From Persicitalea sp964500445 (GTDB lineage Bacteria > Bacteroidota > Bacteroidia > Cytophagales > Spirosomataceae): a stretch of DNA of 64,000 nucleotides. Below, piece by piece: positions 41,938-50,870 of this stretch; the first letter of the stretch is position 1; the number at the start of each line of letters is the position of its first letter. Both the position numbers and the translations under genes were made by a program. The stretch spans positions 1-64,000 of the forward strand of contig CAZCOG010000036.1 in assembly GCA_964500445.1 (NCBI GenBank). The letters run 5' to 3'. The notes under the pieces are model-generated. The model was given only the letters and a program-made list of their open reading frames with translations. It did no database searches and was not told the DNA's origin.

Positions 41938-42161
41938 TTGATGGTTCCGATGATGGTGAATTTGCTGAAAACCTGGTCGGTATGCGGTGCGTCGGGTAGT
42001 TCATCAGTAAGGTCCTGGCCCGCCCAATGCTCGTAGTGCTTGCCGTCGCGCCACAGCCGTGATGCCGACACATCGTAAATCTTACCCTGGTAGGCACACC
42101 AGATTTCATCGCGATCCTGACCATTGCGTAGGGCCAGCTGGGCGCGAGTGTACTCTTTCAT
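41934..42161 (-). CDS. Small cytochrome b5-like haem/steroid-binding domain protein
   Basis: A 75-residue single-domain protein. EYTRAQLALRNGQDRDEIWC, AYQGKIYDVSASRLWRDGKH and YEHWAGQDLTDELPDAPHTD match the small bacterial cytochrome b5-like family (COG4892); His in GKHYEHWAGQD and in DAPHTD are candidate haem ligands. It is cytoplasmic with no membrane anchor. It is the first gene of a two-gene unit with the kinase, overlapping it by four bases, although a link in function is not obvious. Confidence 0.85.
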   Translation of the reverse strand: MKEYTRAQLALRNGQDRDEIWCAYQGKIYDVSASRLWRDGKHYEHWAGQDLTDELPDAPHTDQVFSKFTIIGTIK

Positions 42162-42300
42162 AGGCTTTGCTGCCTTTTTTTTGATATAATGCGGGTAAAT
42201 GTAGAAATTGTGGCCGGGTTTTTGGATAATCTTACTCTATAGATATAAACCCAAATGGAAATTTCGTTCTTTTGAAAAAATTCTGGTCATCACTAATACT

Positions 42301-42747
42301 ATGAAAAAAATTCAACCTATAGCGTGGAGCCTGTGCGTGGCTATTGGATTACTAGCCATAAGCTGTAAAAAAGATCCGCCGCCGCTTTCTGAGCGTATCG
42401 CCAAAGTATGGTCGGCCAATACGATCAAAGAAGGTAGTACTATAGTATATACTAAGGGGGGAACCAGCAATGCCAAGCCAGGGTATGCGAATTTCAAACT
42501 TGCGCTGAATCAAGACAATACCGTTACCTATACAGAATTTGAAGGAAGCACATTCACAGGGCAGTGGGAATTAAACGGCGATAACAAGCTGATCCTGAAA
42601 AATCTGAATCCGCAGCCTACCGGTACCAATGGTACCATTGAATTCGATATTTCTGAGTTTAGCGACGGTAGCATGATCCTGACTCGTACTACATCCAGTG
42701 TTAAAACGGGAGGTACTATCAATCAGTACACGCTGTCAAATCCTTAA
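42301..42747 (+). CDS. Lipoprotein, lipocalin-like, function unknown
   Basis: A 148-residue lipoprotein. The signal peptide ends in LLAISC (lipobox), giving a lipid anchor after the Cys. The mature part has PLSERIAKVWSANTIKEGST, then NNTVTYTEFEG-like and FTGQWELNGDNKLILKNLNP stretches, a pattern of short beta strands like small Bacteroidota lipocalin-type lipoproteins. Alternative upstream start at 42208 gives no signal peptide and is rejected. Followed by a strong hairpin at 42817-42850. Role unknown. Confidence 0.78.
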   Translation: MKKIQPIAWSLCVAIGLLAISCKKDPPPLSERIAKVWSANTIKEGSTIVYTKGGTSNAKPGYANFKLALNQDNTVTYTEFEGSTFTGQWELNGDNKLILKNLNPQPTGTNGTIEFDISEFSDGSMILTRTTSSVKTGGTINQYTLSNP

Positions 42748-42816
42748 TTCATTCATTAGGGATTTGACAGCAAAACTAATTTTTGAAATCTATCTCGATA
42801 ATTGCAGTTGTTTGCA

Positions 42817-42850
42817 GAAGAAGCCGATTCCGTCTAGAATCGGCTTCTTC
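42817..42850. terminator. Perfect hairpin after the lipoprotein gene
   Basis: GAAGAAGCCGATTC, loop CGTCTA, GAATCGGCTTCTTC: a perfect 14-bp stem with a six-base loop. No long T-run follows on the plus strand, but the arm ends in CTTCTTC. Likely terminator, 80 bases upstream of thiL. Confidence 0.65.
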
Positions 42851-42931
42851 ATGTACCGATTGACTTTTCCGCTGCCGCAAAGTCTTTCACTGACTTTGCC
42901 TTTTGATTTTAACTACTTTATCTGTTTAAGA

Positions 42932-43984
42932 ATGCCCGAAACTCGCACCGAAATAGCTTCCCTGGGAGAATTTGGTCTGATAGACCGCATAAGCCAAACT
43001 TTTACTCCTTCTTTACCGCAGACTGTAAAGGGCATAGGCGACGATGCCGCAGTTATTGACCTGGGCGCAGAATATGGTCTGCTGACTGCCGACCTGTTAC
43101 TTGAGGGCGTTCATTTTGACCTGAGCTTTTTTCCATTAAAGCACTTGGGCTATAAGGCCATCGCGGTCAATGTCTCCGATATTGCCGCTATGAATGGCGT
43201 ACCCGGGCAAGTGACGGTGAGCCTGGCGGTGAGCAACCGTTTTTCGGTCGAAGCCGTGGAGGAGCTTTATGCCGGAATGCGCGCGGCTTGTACTGATTTT
43301 CGGGTCGATTTAGTGGGGGGGGACCTGTCGTCTTCGCGTTCGGGACTGTTGATTTCGGTAAGCGTGTTTGGCAAAGTACCCAAAGACAGGATCGTTTATC
43401 GCACTTCTGCTCAGCCCAATGATTTGCTCTGCGTTACGGGCGACCTCGGAGCGGCTTACTTGGGCTTACAGATTCTGGAGCGCGAAAAGCAGGTTTTCCT
43501 GGCCAATCCTGACATGCAGCCGCAGTTGGAAGGCCACGACTACGTGGTACAACGCCAGCTTAAGCCCGAGGCGCGAATGGACGTAATCTATGAACTAGCG
43601 GAAGCGGGAGTTATTCCTACTTCCATGATTGATCTGTCGGACGGTCTGGCTTCCGACCTGCTGCAATTGGGCAAGGCATCGGGAATAGGGGCAATGATCT
43701 TTGAGGAAAATCTGCCTATTGATGAGCAGACCTACCTTGCTGCCACAGAACTGAATCTCAGTCCTGTTACGGCGGCTCTGAATGGCGGCGAAGACTACGA
43801 GCTTCTGTTTTCGGTCCGTCAGGCGGATTATGATAAAATAAAGAACAATCCGAAAATCAGTGTTATCGGCTATGTTACCGAACAGTCGCAAGGTATCACG
43901 CTGTCTTTGAAGTCAGGCAGTAAAATTCCCATTACGGCGCAAGGTTGGGGGGGAAGACAAAATACTGAGAAGTTCGGTAACTAA
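42932..43984 (+). CDS. thiL: Thiamine-monophosphate kinase ThiL
   Basis: ThiL phosphorylates thiamine monophosphate to the active diphosphate. This 350-residue protein has GEFGLIDRISQTF near the start, KGIGDDAAVIDLGAEYGLLT with the metal-binding aspartates, and GVHFDLSFFPLKHLGYKAIA, NVSDIAAMNG, LVGGDLSSS and IDLSDGLASDLLQLGKASGI. The C-terminal LNGGEDYELLFSV is typical. The frame is open from 42698, across the terminator hairpin, but the ATG at 42932 starts the conserved region. No TPP riboswitch is visible upstream. Confidence 0.95.
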   Translation: MPETRTEIASLGEFGLIDRISQTFTPSLPQTVKGIGDDAAVIDLGAEYGLLTADLLLEGVHFDLSFFPLKHLGYKAIAVNVSDIAAMNGVPGQVTVSLAVSNRFSVEAVEELYAGMRAACTDFRVDLVGGDLSSSRSGLLISVSVFGKVPKDRIVYRTSAQPNDLLCVTGDLGAAYLGLQILEREKQVFLANPDMQPQLEGHDYVVQRQLKPEARMDVIYELAEAGVIPTSMIDLSDGLASDLLQLGKASGIGAMIFEENLPIDEQTYLAATELNLSPVTAALNGGEDYELLFSVRQADYDKIKNNPKISVIGYVTEQSQGITLSLKSGSKIPITAQGWGGRQNTEKFGN

Positions 43985-44722
43985 AATTCCTTTCAGTTTC
44001 GTTCAAAAGTAAAAAAGCCCAAATATTTCTGACCCCTAAATAGGCATGCACCTGAAAGTCGAGGCTGACTAGATATAGTACTGATTGAAAAACCACCTAC
44101 ATATAATTTCATATCTGCTCTTTACCTAACCTTGGTAAATGATACTGACAAAGGGAGCCCATCTCATATTAATGACTACTATACTGTAATTGAGGATATT
44201 GAGATTACCTTTTTATATAATTTAATTTAAACTGGTAGAAGGACCGGTAAGGAACAGTATAAATAGTAAGGTCGGCTTCTTTAGTTAGTTTATGAGCGAT
44301 TTAAAAATATTCTATTAAACATCCTTCCAAATAAAATTTGTTTTTGTTTACGTAAGGCTCTATTTTTCCGCCCTGTTTAGGAAAAAGGTAGTCTAACCTA
44401 AATGTGTAAGTTGTAAATAGTACAAAATAGCCTTTTCATAAAAATATAAAAAAGGGGGTTTTTCAGCAATCAGGTAAGAAAATCTGTAATTATTACTTTG
44501 AGTCTATATTAGAAAAGTTATATATAGTGTTGAAGATTTTTAAAAAAGATTAAAAAAAACTAAATATTGTCTTGCGGAATATTAAAAGGAAAACCCATAC
44601 TTTTGCCTAGTCCATTGTCTCACTCTTAATTCAGAAGATTATTTTATTAAAAACCCCTTATTCAAAATTTTTTATCTAATCAGTAACCAAAACCTCAATT
44701 AACTCTTTAAAAAACAAGTCTA
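43985..44722. other. AT-rich intergenic region upstream of exbB
   Basis: About 740 bases with far more A and T than the neighbouring genes. No gene longer than about 54 codons. One plus-strand frame, 44069-44230, reads through 53 codons to TAA with protein-like composition (VLIEKPPTYNFISALYLTLV, then NDTDKGSPSHINDYY) but has no ATG; it may be a gene remnant or chance. The end contains the exbB promoter (44572-44605) and a 118-base leader. Confidence 0.6.
44572..44605 (+). promoter_or_regulatory. Predicted promoter of the exbB-tonB operon
   Basis: TTG (44572-44574), 23-base spacer, TACTTTTG (44598-44605), matching the Bacteroidota consensus. The transcript would carry a leader of a little over 100 bases before the exbB ATG at 44723. 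Confidence 0.6.
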
Positions 44723-45571
44723 ATGGAAAAGAAAGCTACGACCCCGGCACCAAAAGCTGCCGCAGCCCCCAAAGCACCAAAGGCAAAAGGAAAAGGCGGA
44801 GTGTTGAACCCAGCGTGGGTCATTCCCCTGTTGTTCATCATCGCGCTCTGCATCTATTTGTTTGTGCTGGGTGCCCCCGAACACTTCATTGATGGCGATC
44901 ATGAAAAAGGTCCCAAACCCGGTGATTATTATGGTATCGTTTACAAGGGTGGACCTATTGTGCCAATTCTGATGACCTGCTTTCTGATTGTATTGGTTTA
45001 TACTATCGAGCGCCTGATTACTCTGGGCAAAGCCAGCGGAACTTCCAACGTCGACGCCTTTGTTCGCAAAGTACGGAGCCTGTTGGACCGCAACCAGATT
45101 GATGAAGCTATCCGTGAGTGTGATAAGCAAAAAGGATCGGTTGGTAACGTAATTCGTACCGGACTGGAAAAGTACAAGCTTCTGACTACTGATACTGTAC
45201 TGGACAAAGAGCAGAAAATGGCTGCACTCTCAAAAGAAATTGAGGAAGCGACCACATTGGAAATGCCAATGCTGCAAAAGAATCTGACGATCATCGCCAC
45301 ACTGGCATCGGCCTCAACGCTGATCGCCCTGCTGGGAACGGTAATCGGAATGATTAAGGCATTCGCCGCTCTGGGTGCTTCTGGTTCGCCTGACTCAGCT
45401 GCTCTGGCAACGGGTATCTCCGAAGCTCTGATTAACACCGGTCTGGGTATCGGTACTGCTGCTATCGCGACGATCTCCTACGCTTATCTGAACAGCAAAG
45501 TGGATGATTTGACCTATAGCATTGACGAAATCAGCATGAGCATTCAGCAAAATTTCGCTGCTCACTATTGA
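44723..45571 (+). CDS. exbB: MotA/TolQ/ExbB proton channel family protein
   Basis: A 282-residue ExbB-type protein, which with ExbD uses the proton gradient to energise TonB. An Ala/Pro/Lys-rich N-terminal segment (residues 1-32) precedes a first helix (VIPLLFIIALCIYLFVLGAP), a second helix around 75-95 (PILMTCFLIVLVYTIERLI), a long cytoplasmic part, and the conserved TIIATLASASTLIALLGTVI then GMIKAFAALGASGSPDSAAL and GISEALINTGLGIGTAAIA. First gene of an operon with two exbD genes and tonB. A hairpin lies between it and the first exbD. Confidence 0.93.
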   Translation: MEKKATTPAPKAAAAPKAPKAKGKGGVLNPAWVIPLLFIIALCIYLFVLGAPEHFIDGDHEKGPKPGDYYGIVYKGGPIVPILMTCFLIVLVYTIERLITLGKASGTSNVDAFVRKVRSLLDRNQIDEAIRECDKQKGSVGNVIRTGLEKYKLLTTDTVLDKEQKMAALSKEIEEATTLEMPMLQKNLTIIATLASASTLIALLGTVIGMIKAFAALGASGSPDSAALATGISEALINTGLGIGTAAIATISYAYLNSKVDDLTYSIDEISMSIQQNFAAHY

Positions 45572-45604
45572 TTTATTATCAGCTGGTTATAGGTAAACCC
45601 GCTT

Positions 45605-45632
45605 GATAATTTCAGATTATTGTGAAATAATC
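45605..45632 (+). other. Intercistronic hairpin between exbB and exbD
   Basis: GATAATTTCA pairs with TGAAATAATC (9 of 10 bases) across an eight-base loop, within the 104-base gap between exbB and the first exbD. It is followed by AT-rich sequence but no clean T-run. It may act as an mRNA-processing or partial-termination element that sets the ExbB:ExbD ratio. Confidence 0.4.
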
Positions 45633-45675
45633 GGTAGTATTGTTTCGTTAATATAAAAAAAACTTATATATTGCC

Positions 45676-46299
45676 ATGGCAAAAGTAAGACCAAAGAAGC
45701 ATCCGCCCACGATTGACATGACGGCGATGACGGACGTAGCCTTTCTGCTGTTGACGTTCTTCATTATGACGGCCACGTTTAAGTCGCAGGAGGCTGCCGA
45801 GATAGACACACCGTCGTCCATCTCTGCCATTAAAGTACCCGATGATAACATATTAATGATAAGCATCGGTAATGAAGGTGAAGTGTTTTTCGGTGTGGAC
45901 GCACAACCTGACCGTATCAGAATGTTGGAAAACATCGCTGAGACTAAAGGTTTAAGTTTTACGGACGAGCAGAAAAAGAAGTTTTCCAATCAGGCAAGTT
46001 TTGGCTTTCCGCTGGCTCAATTGAAAGGATGGCTTGATCTGCCCGCTCCGGAAATGGGAACGGTAAAGCAGCCGGGTATTCCAACAGACTCAACTGGCGT
46101 AAGTGAACTAGCCGACTGGGTGTATGCTGCCCGGAAAGCTAATTCTCAACTTCGCATTGCGATTAAGGGAGACAATTCGGCTAAGTTCCCGACGTTTAAG
46201 AACGTGCTGGCTAATCTGCAATCGCAGAATATCAACAAGTTCAACCTGATTACTGATGCCGAAGAGCCACCAGCAGGTTGGAGATCAGACAGCGAGTAA
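45676..46299 (+). CDS. exbD: Biopolymer transporter ExbD (first copy)
   Basis: A 207-residue single-pass ExbD/TolR protein. The N-terminal segment KHPPTIDMTAMTDVAFLLLT followed by FFIMTATF has the conserved membrane Asp in DMTAMTDVAF, which carries protons. The periplasmic part is longer than in Proteobacterial ExbD (about 140), as is common in Bacteroidota. It ends with a TolR-like domain (AIKGDNSAKFPTFKNVLANL). Second gene of the exbB-tonB operon. Confidence 0.93.
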   Translation: MAKVRPKKHPPTIDMTAMTDVAFLLLTFFIMTATFKSQEAAEIDTPSSISAIKVPDDNILMISIGNEGEVFFGVDAQPDRIRMLENIAETKGLSFTDEQKKKFSNQASFGFPLAQLKGWLDLPAPEMGTVKQPGIPTDSTGVSELADWVYAARKANSQLRIAIKGDNSAKFPTFKNVLANLQSQNINKFNLITDAEEPPAGWRSDSE

Positions 46300-46331
46300 T
46301 AACCTGGATTTACCCCTAAACAACAAAAGCG

Positions 46332-46922
46332 ATGGCAGAAATAGTAGAATCGAGTGGTGGTAAAGGTAAAGGTGACGGCAAAGTAAGAGCCAAGAAGCTT
46401 TCTACCAGGGTGGACATGACCCCGATGGTGGACCTGGGCTTTCTGCTTATCACCTTCTTTATGCTTGCCACGACTCTCAGCAAGCCTACCTCTATGACCC
46501 TGAACGTTCCTGACAAACAGGAAGATAAGCAAGAACAGGAAACAGAACCTTTGAAGGCTTCAAAAGTACTGACCGTTTTTCTGGGTCGTAACGACGACGT
46601 GTTTTTACTGGATGGAATAGCATCCAACGACGACAAGGCACCGGAAGAACTCAAGAAAGTTCGCTTCGGTACTGAACTCCGAGAAGGGATCTTTAAAGCA
46701 CAGAAGCGAGTCAACTCACAGTTCGAAAAAGACGCAGATGGTAACCTACCCTTCGTAGTGGTAATTAAGCCAACAGAGGTATCTACTTACAAAAACGTGG
46801 TGGATATTTTGGACGAAATGGCGATTACCAAGACAAAGCGGTATGCAATGGTAGACTTTCTTTCGGACTCGGAGAAAGAGCTTTTGGGTGACCGGATCAA
46901 GCCGCAACCCGGAGATCAGTGA
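46332..46922 (+). CDS. exbD: Biopolymer transporter ExbD (second copy)
   Basis: A 196-residue ExbD paralogue. The membrane segment KKLSTRVDMTPMVDLGFLLI then TFFMLATTLSKPTSMTLNVP has the same Asp-containing motif (DMTPMVDLGF). It differs from the first copy in the periplasmic part, which is more charged (DKQEDKQEQETEPLKASKVL), so the two probably form a mixed complex. It lies 32 bases after the first copy and 38 bases before tonB. Confidence 0.93.
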   Translation: MAEIVESSGGKGKGDGKVRAKKLSTRVDMTPMVDLGFLLITFFMLATTLSKPTSMTLNVPDKQEDKQEQETEPLKASKVLTVFLGRNDDVFLLDGIASNDDKAPEELKKVRFGTELREGIFKAQKRVNSQFEKDADGNLPFVVVIKPTEVSTYKNVVDILDEMAITKTKRYAMVDFLSDSEKELLGDRIKPQPGDQ

Positions 46923-46960
46923 TAGTTTAATTTTTAATCAATTAATTTAAAACAAACGCC

Positions 46961-47782
46961 ATGGCAGAAATGAGCCCTAATGCGACGCTGGACGACATAG
47001 TGTTCGAGAATCGCAACAAGGCGTACGGTGCGTATCCTTTGCGCCAGGAATACCGTGGGGTGATCAACCGTTCCACGCTTATCGGAGCCGCTATTTTTAT
47101 TTTAGCGATGCTTTCACCGATGCTGGCTGATAAATTCCTTACGGAAGATGAGACAGAGGAGGTGATGGTAAACGTGGATCTGATGAACCTTCCACCGCCG
47201 CCAATCGACCCCGCCGAGCCGCCGCCACCGCCGCCGCCGCCCGTTGAGCAACCCAAGGTAGAAACTGTGAAGTTCCTGCCACCGGAAGTAAAGAAGGACG
47301 AGGAGGTACCTATCGAGACTCCTCCACCCACAGTGGAAAAACTGGAAGTTGCCGTTGCTGCTGACAAAACGCAGGAAGGTGACATCAACGCCCAGGAAAT
47401 TATTATTGCTCCCGAGCAAGTTGCCGCTCCAAGCAAAGGAACTGTTGTAGAAGCTAAAGTCGAAGAGCAAATCTTCACAGTGGTAGAGCAACAGCCTGAG
47501 TTCCCGGGTGGTATTCAGGAGATGTATAAATTCTTAGGTAAGAATATTAAGTATCCAGCTGCTGCCTCGCGCGCCAACGTTTCGGGGAAAGTATTCCTCA
47601 CTTTCGTTGTAAACACCGATGGTAGTATCCAGGATGTTCAGGTACTGAAAGGACTTGGATTCGGCTGCGATGAGGAAGCTATGCGAGTAGTGAAAACAAT
47701 GCCTAAATGGAAACCTGGTAAACAGTCGGGCCGTCCGGTGCGGGTGAAATACAATCTTCCAATCAGTTTCCAACTCGAGTAA
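46961..47782 (+). CDS. tonB: Energy transducer TonB
   Basis: A 273-residue TonB protein that couples the ExbBD motor to outer-membrane receptors. Order: an N-terminal cytosolic segment (NATLDDIVFENRNKAYGAYP, typical of Bacteroidota TonB), a transmembrane helix (about 37-55), a proline-rich periplasmic spacer (poly-Pro and PPIDPAEPPPPPPPP), and the C-terminal TonB domain (VVEQQPEFPGGIQEMYKFLG; NIKYPAAASRANVSGKVFLT; GFGCDEEAMRVVKTMPKWKP). Fourth gene of the exb operon. Confidence 0.95.
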   Translation: MAEMSPNATLDDIVFENRNKAYGAYPLRQEYRGVINRSTLIGAAIFILAMLSPMLADKFLTEDETEEVMVNVDLMNLPPPPIDPAEPPPPPPPPVEQPKVETVKFLPPEVKKDEEVPIETPPPTVEKLEVAVAADKTQEGDINAQEIIIAPEQVAAPSKGTVVEAKVEEQIFTVVEQQPEFPGGIQEMYKFLGKNIKYPAAASRANVSGKVFLTFVVNTDGSIQDVQVLKGLGFGCDEEAMRVVKTMPKWKPGKQSGRPVRVKYNLPISFQLE

Positions 47783-47790
47783 TACTAAAG

Positions 47791-48003
47791 ATGAAGAGAA
47801 GACCATTGCATCAGGAAATACCTTTTTATACCTCGATGTTCATGGCACTGGTTTACGTAGGAGGAGGCATCTACCTGATCGCCTCCTCCTTGTCTTTTAG
47901 CTTCCTGCCAGTGGGTAGTGTATACCGCTACATCTTTGCTGTTGCTCTGATCGCCTATGGCATCTACCGGGGCTACCGCGCTTGGGAATTCAGACGCGAT
48001 TAA
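47791..48003 (+). CDS. Small membrane protein, function unknown
   Basis: A 70-residue protein with two transmembrane helices (YTSMFMALVYVGGGIYLIAS and VYRYIFAVALIAYGIYRGYR) and basic ends. It lies eight bases after tonB and nine bases before the PstS-like gene, so it is surely in the same transcript. Short proteins of this type recur at this spot in Bacteroidota exb-tonB operons; no function is known. It may be an accessory membrane subunit. Confidence 0.7.
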   Translation: MKRRPLHQEIPFYTSMFMALVYVGGGIYLIASSLSFSFLPVGSVYRYIFAVALIAYGIYRGYRAWEFRRD

Positions 48004-48012
48004 AACTAAACC

Positions 48013-48963
48013 GTGAAAATAAAGAAAACATTTTGGGCATCGCTTGTGCTCACCGGCGGAATAGGATGGTATGGCTGCACCTCTGGTAACCTGGACAACC
48101 CCCGCCAGGGAACGATCAACATTAGCGCCGATGAGTCTTTCCGTCCGCTGGTTAAATCCCTGACGCACGCATATGAGGGCATATATCCGGACGCACATTT
48201 CAATGTGGCCTATTTACCCGAACAGGAGGCGGTACTTTCTTTATTGAAGGACAGTTCACGATTGGCATTCACCAGCCGCGAATTGACCAAGAATGAAAGG
48301 GATATAATCAAACAGCAGGACGGTAAACTGACCGAGCAAAAAATTGCTATCGACGGCATAGTCCTTATTACGGGCAAAGCCAATCAGGATAGCCTGATTA
48401 CAATTAATGAGCTGCAAAGTATATTTTCGGGTCAGATCAAAGATTGGTCGCAGTTAAGGGGAAGCAGCCAATCCGGGCCAATTACGCTGGTTTTTGATCA
48501 CGCTAATTCCAGCAACTTGGAATACATGCTTAAACGTTTTGGGGTTCAAGATGTCACAAAGCTGCCAATTTATACTGCTGAATCCAATGAAAACGTTATC
48601 AAGCACGTTCGTGAAAACCGCTCCTCGATTGGTTTTATTGGTGTGAGTTGGATTAGTGATGGGGATGCTACCCTTACCTCCGAATTATCGAAAAATATGC
48701 GGGTAATGGGAGTTTCGGAAAAAGAAAGCCCTACCTCGATCCAGGACTATGGACAACCTTTCCAGCGCGATCTTCGCCAGGGAAATTATCCTTTGGCACG
48801 ATTCATTTATATTATTAGCAGGGAGGGGTATTCCGGACTGGGAGGCGGATTGATGACTTATATCGCTCGTGACGTGGGCGGACTTGTGATTGAAAAGATG
48901 GGACTTGTCCCAACGATACCTTACCCACGGGATGTAGAGGTACAGACCAAACAAAATTTTTAG
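48013..48963 (+). CDS. PstS-family phosphate-binding-like lipoprotein
   Basis: A 316-residue protein of the PstS substrate-binding family, starting with GTG at 48013. The signal peptide ends at WYGCTSG, a slightly atypical lipobox. The mature domain includes NISADESFRPLVKSLTHAYE, KIAIDGIVLITGKANQDSLI and ENRSSIGFIGVSWISDGD, typical of the fold. No pstCAB genes are nearby; instead it sits in an exb-tonB operon. In Bacteroidota, PstS-like proteins next to TonB systems may serve the envelope rather than an ABC importer. Confidence 0.85.
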   Translation: MKIKKTFWASLVLTGGIGWYGCTSGNLDNPRQGTINISADESFRPLVKSLTHAYEGIYPDAHFNVAYLPEQEAVLSLLKDSSRLAFTSRELTKNERDIIKQQDGKLTEQKIAIDGIVLITGKANQDSLITINELQSIFSGQIKDWSQLRGSSQSGPITLVFDHANSSNLEYMLKRFGVQDVTKLPIYTAESNENVIKHVRENRSSIGFIGVSWISDGDATLTSELSKNMRVMGVSEKESPTSIQDYGQPFQRDLRQGNYPLARFIYIISREGYSGLGGGLMTYIARDVGGLVIEKMGLVPTIPYPRDVEVQTKQNF

Positions 48964-48981
48964 AGTTGGCCCGCAATTTGC

Positions 48982-48989
48982 TATCTTTG
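48982..48989 (+). promoter_or_regulatory. Predicted -7 element of the TPR gene
   Basis: TATCTTTG is a perfect TAnnTTTG, 55 bases before the ATG at 49045 and 18 bases after the PstS-like gene. The -33 region is unclear. It could give the TPR gene extra expression beyond operon read-through. Confidence 0.45.
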
Positions 48990-49044
48990 GAACCTGTTTT
49001 TTAATACAACACAATTTTACTCTCTTATTCAACCTGATTAAGAA

Positions 49045-50853
49045 ATGAACACTAAGCTCAGAAAATTTATCGCGACCCTGGTGCTCGGTTTGTTTGCAAC
49101 GGCAATCAGCTTTGCCCAAACGGCCCAGGAAGGTTTCGACCAACTTAATACAAATCAAGTGGACGAGGCAGGGCAGACTTTCAAGAAGCTGGCTGAAACC
49201 AGTCCCTCGGAAGAAAGCTATTTTAATTTAGGATACTATTATGTCCGCAATAATCAGCTGGATGAAGCCCAGAAAGCATTCGAAAAGGGCTTGGCTCTGG
49301 ACGATAAAAGCTATATCAACCAAGTGGGTATGGCTATGGTGGAGTTGGGCCGGGGTAACCGGGAGAAAGGGAAAGAGTTGATCGATTACGCAGTAAAAAA
49401 GACGCGTGGTAAAGATGCTAATGTCCTTTTTCGCGCAGGTGAAGCTTGGTCTTTGTTTGACAAAACCAGTGACCCCGCCGAAGCCATTCGCTTGATTGAT
49501 GAAGCTACCCAAAAGGATAATACTTTGGCGGATGCGTACATCGTGAAAGGGGATATTCTGTCTAAGAAGAATGAGGGGGGACAGGCGGTTACTGCTTATG
49601 AGTACGCTCTAACGGCACGTCCTAATTATGCCGTAGCCAACAACCGTATCGGGCAAATCTACCTGCGTGGTAAAAATTACAACCTTGCGCTGGACTTCTA
49701 CAAGAAGGCCATCGAGAAAAATCCTGATTATGCTCCTGCTTACAAGGATTTAGCTGAACTCTATTATCTGGCACGTCAGTACAAGCGCGCAGCCGAGAAT
49801 TTTGATCTTTATGTTCAAAAGAGTGGCGATAAGGATCCTGAGACAGTGCTTCGTGCTGCACAGTTTGCCTTCGTGGCTGACGATTATTCTCGTGCATTAG
49901 AGTTGCTTGACAGCATCAAAGGCAAAATTGATAATCCGATTCTGAAAAGAATGTATGGCTGGTCTTACTATAAGACCAACAACATGGAGGAGGCAATCAA
50001 AAATCTAGAAGAGTTTATCAAGGTAGCTCCAACTACCAAAGATGAGGATGGGAATTTCAGAACGCTCGTCCCGGACGATTACAGATACCTAGGCCGGGCC
50101 TACAATAAAATGGCCACAGAAGGTGAATATACTGAGCAGGGTATTGAAGCTTTGATGAAAGGTGCAGACCTGGATACCAACGTATCTGAGTCGGCAACGA
50201 CTTACAAGGAAATCGCCAACCTGTATTATAAGAACAAGGAATACTTGAAAGCGGCCAAAGCTTATGATAAAGGTATTGCAATGGATACTGCGAAAGCTAA
50301 CACTAACGATTACTTTCAGCAGGGGCTTTCCTACTTCCAGGGAGCACAAGCAATTGCTTTACCGAGTACAGCTGGTATGCCGTCTGATTCTTTGAAGGCA
50401 ACATTGCCTGCCGAATACGCCAATCTGGATAGTACGGGTTTGGCTGAAATAAAGAAAAACCTCTATTTGAGTGCGGATTCTACCTTTGAGAAAGGTACAA
50501 AAAAGTTGCCCGACTGGCCTTACAACTACTACTGGCGCGCCAGTGCATTATACAATGCCTATGGGCCACAAGCAAGTATCGATACGGGTGCTCCACTTCC
50601 ACATTATGAGAAGTTCATTGAGCTGGCAGAAAAGGATCCAAGTGCCGGAAACTTTAAGCCTTATCTGATTCCATCGTACAGGTATATGGCATTCTACTAC
50701 CAAACTACCGGCCAAGATGAAGCAAAGGCCAAAACTTACTGGGAGAAACTACTAACGGTTGATCCTGATAACGCAACTGCCAAGCAGGCATTGGGAATGA
50801 CAGAGCCTCAACCAGCTGCAGTAGCTACTCCGAAGAAAGGCAATAGCAAGTAA
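49045..50853 (+). CDS. Exported tetratricopeptide repeat protein
   Basis: A 602-residue protein with a signal peptide (LRKFIATLVLGLFATAISFA, cut before QTAQE) and TPR units over most of its length (YFNLGYYYVRNNQLDEAQKA; YNLALDFYKKAIEKNPDYAP; YLKAAKAYDKGIAMDTAKAN; final AKTYWEKLLTVDPDNATAKQ). It is periplasmic and probably a scaffold. It follows the PstS-like gene in the same direction after about 80 bases; this pairing with exb-tonB genes is seen in other Bacteroidota. The C-terminus is Pro/Ala/Lys rich. The 44-bp palindromic terminator follows. Confidence 0.87.
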   Translation: MNTKLRKFIATLVLGLFATAISFAQTAQEGFDQLNTNQVDEAGQTFKKLAETSPSEESYFNLGYYYVRNNQLDEAQKAFEKGLALDDKSYINQVGMAMVELGRGNREKGKELIDYAVKKTRGKDANVLFRAGEAWSLFDKTSDPAEAIRLIDEATQKDNTLADAYIVKGDILSKKNEGGQAVTAYEYALTARPNYAVANNRIGQIYLRGKNYNLALDFYKKAIEKNPDYAPAYKDLAELYYLARQYKRAAENFDLYVQKSGDKDPETVLRAAQFAFVADDYSRALELLDSIKGKIDNPILKRMYGWSYYKTNNMEEAIKNLEEFIKVAPTTKDEDGNFRTLVPDDYRYLGRAYNKMATEGEYTEQGIEALMKGADLDTNVSESATTYKEIANLYYKNKEYLKAAKAYDKGIAMDTAKANTNDYFQQGLSYFQGAQAIALPSTAGMPSDSLKATLPAEYANLDSTGLAEIKKNLYLSADSTFEKGTKKLPDWPYNYYWRASALYNAYGPQASIDTGAPLPHYEKFIELAEKDPSAGNFKPYLIPSYRYMAFYYQTTGQDEAKAKTYWEKLLTVDPDNATAKQALGMTEPQPAAVATPKKGNSK

Positions 50854-50870
50854 TCCAACGCTAAAGGTTT

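Noticed and set aside
42698..42931. N-terminal extension of ThiL to 42698
   Set aside because: It would overlap the lipoprotein gene and translate through the terminator hairpin; conserved ThiL sequence starts after the ATG at 42932.
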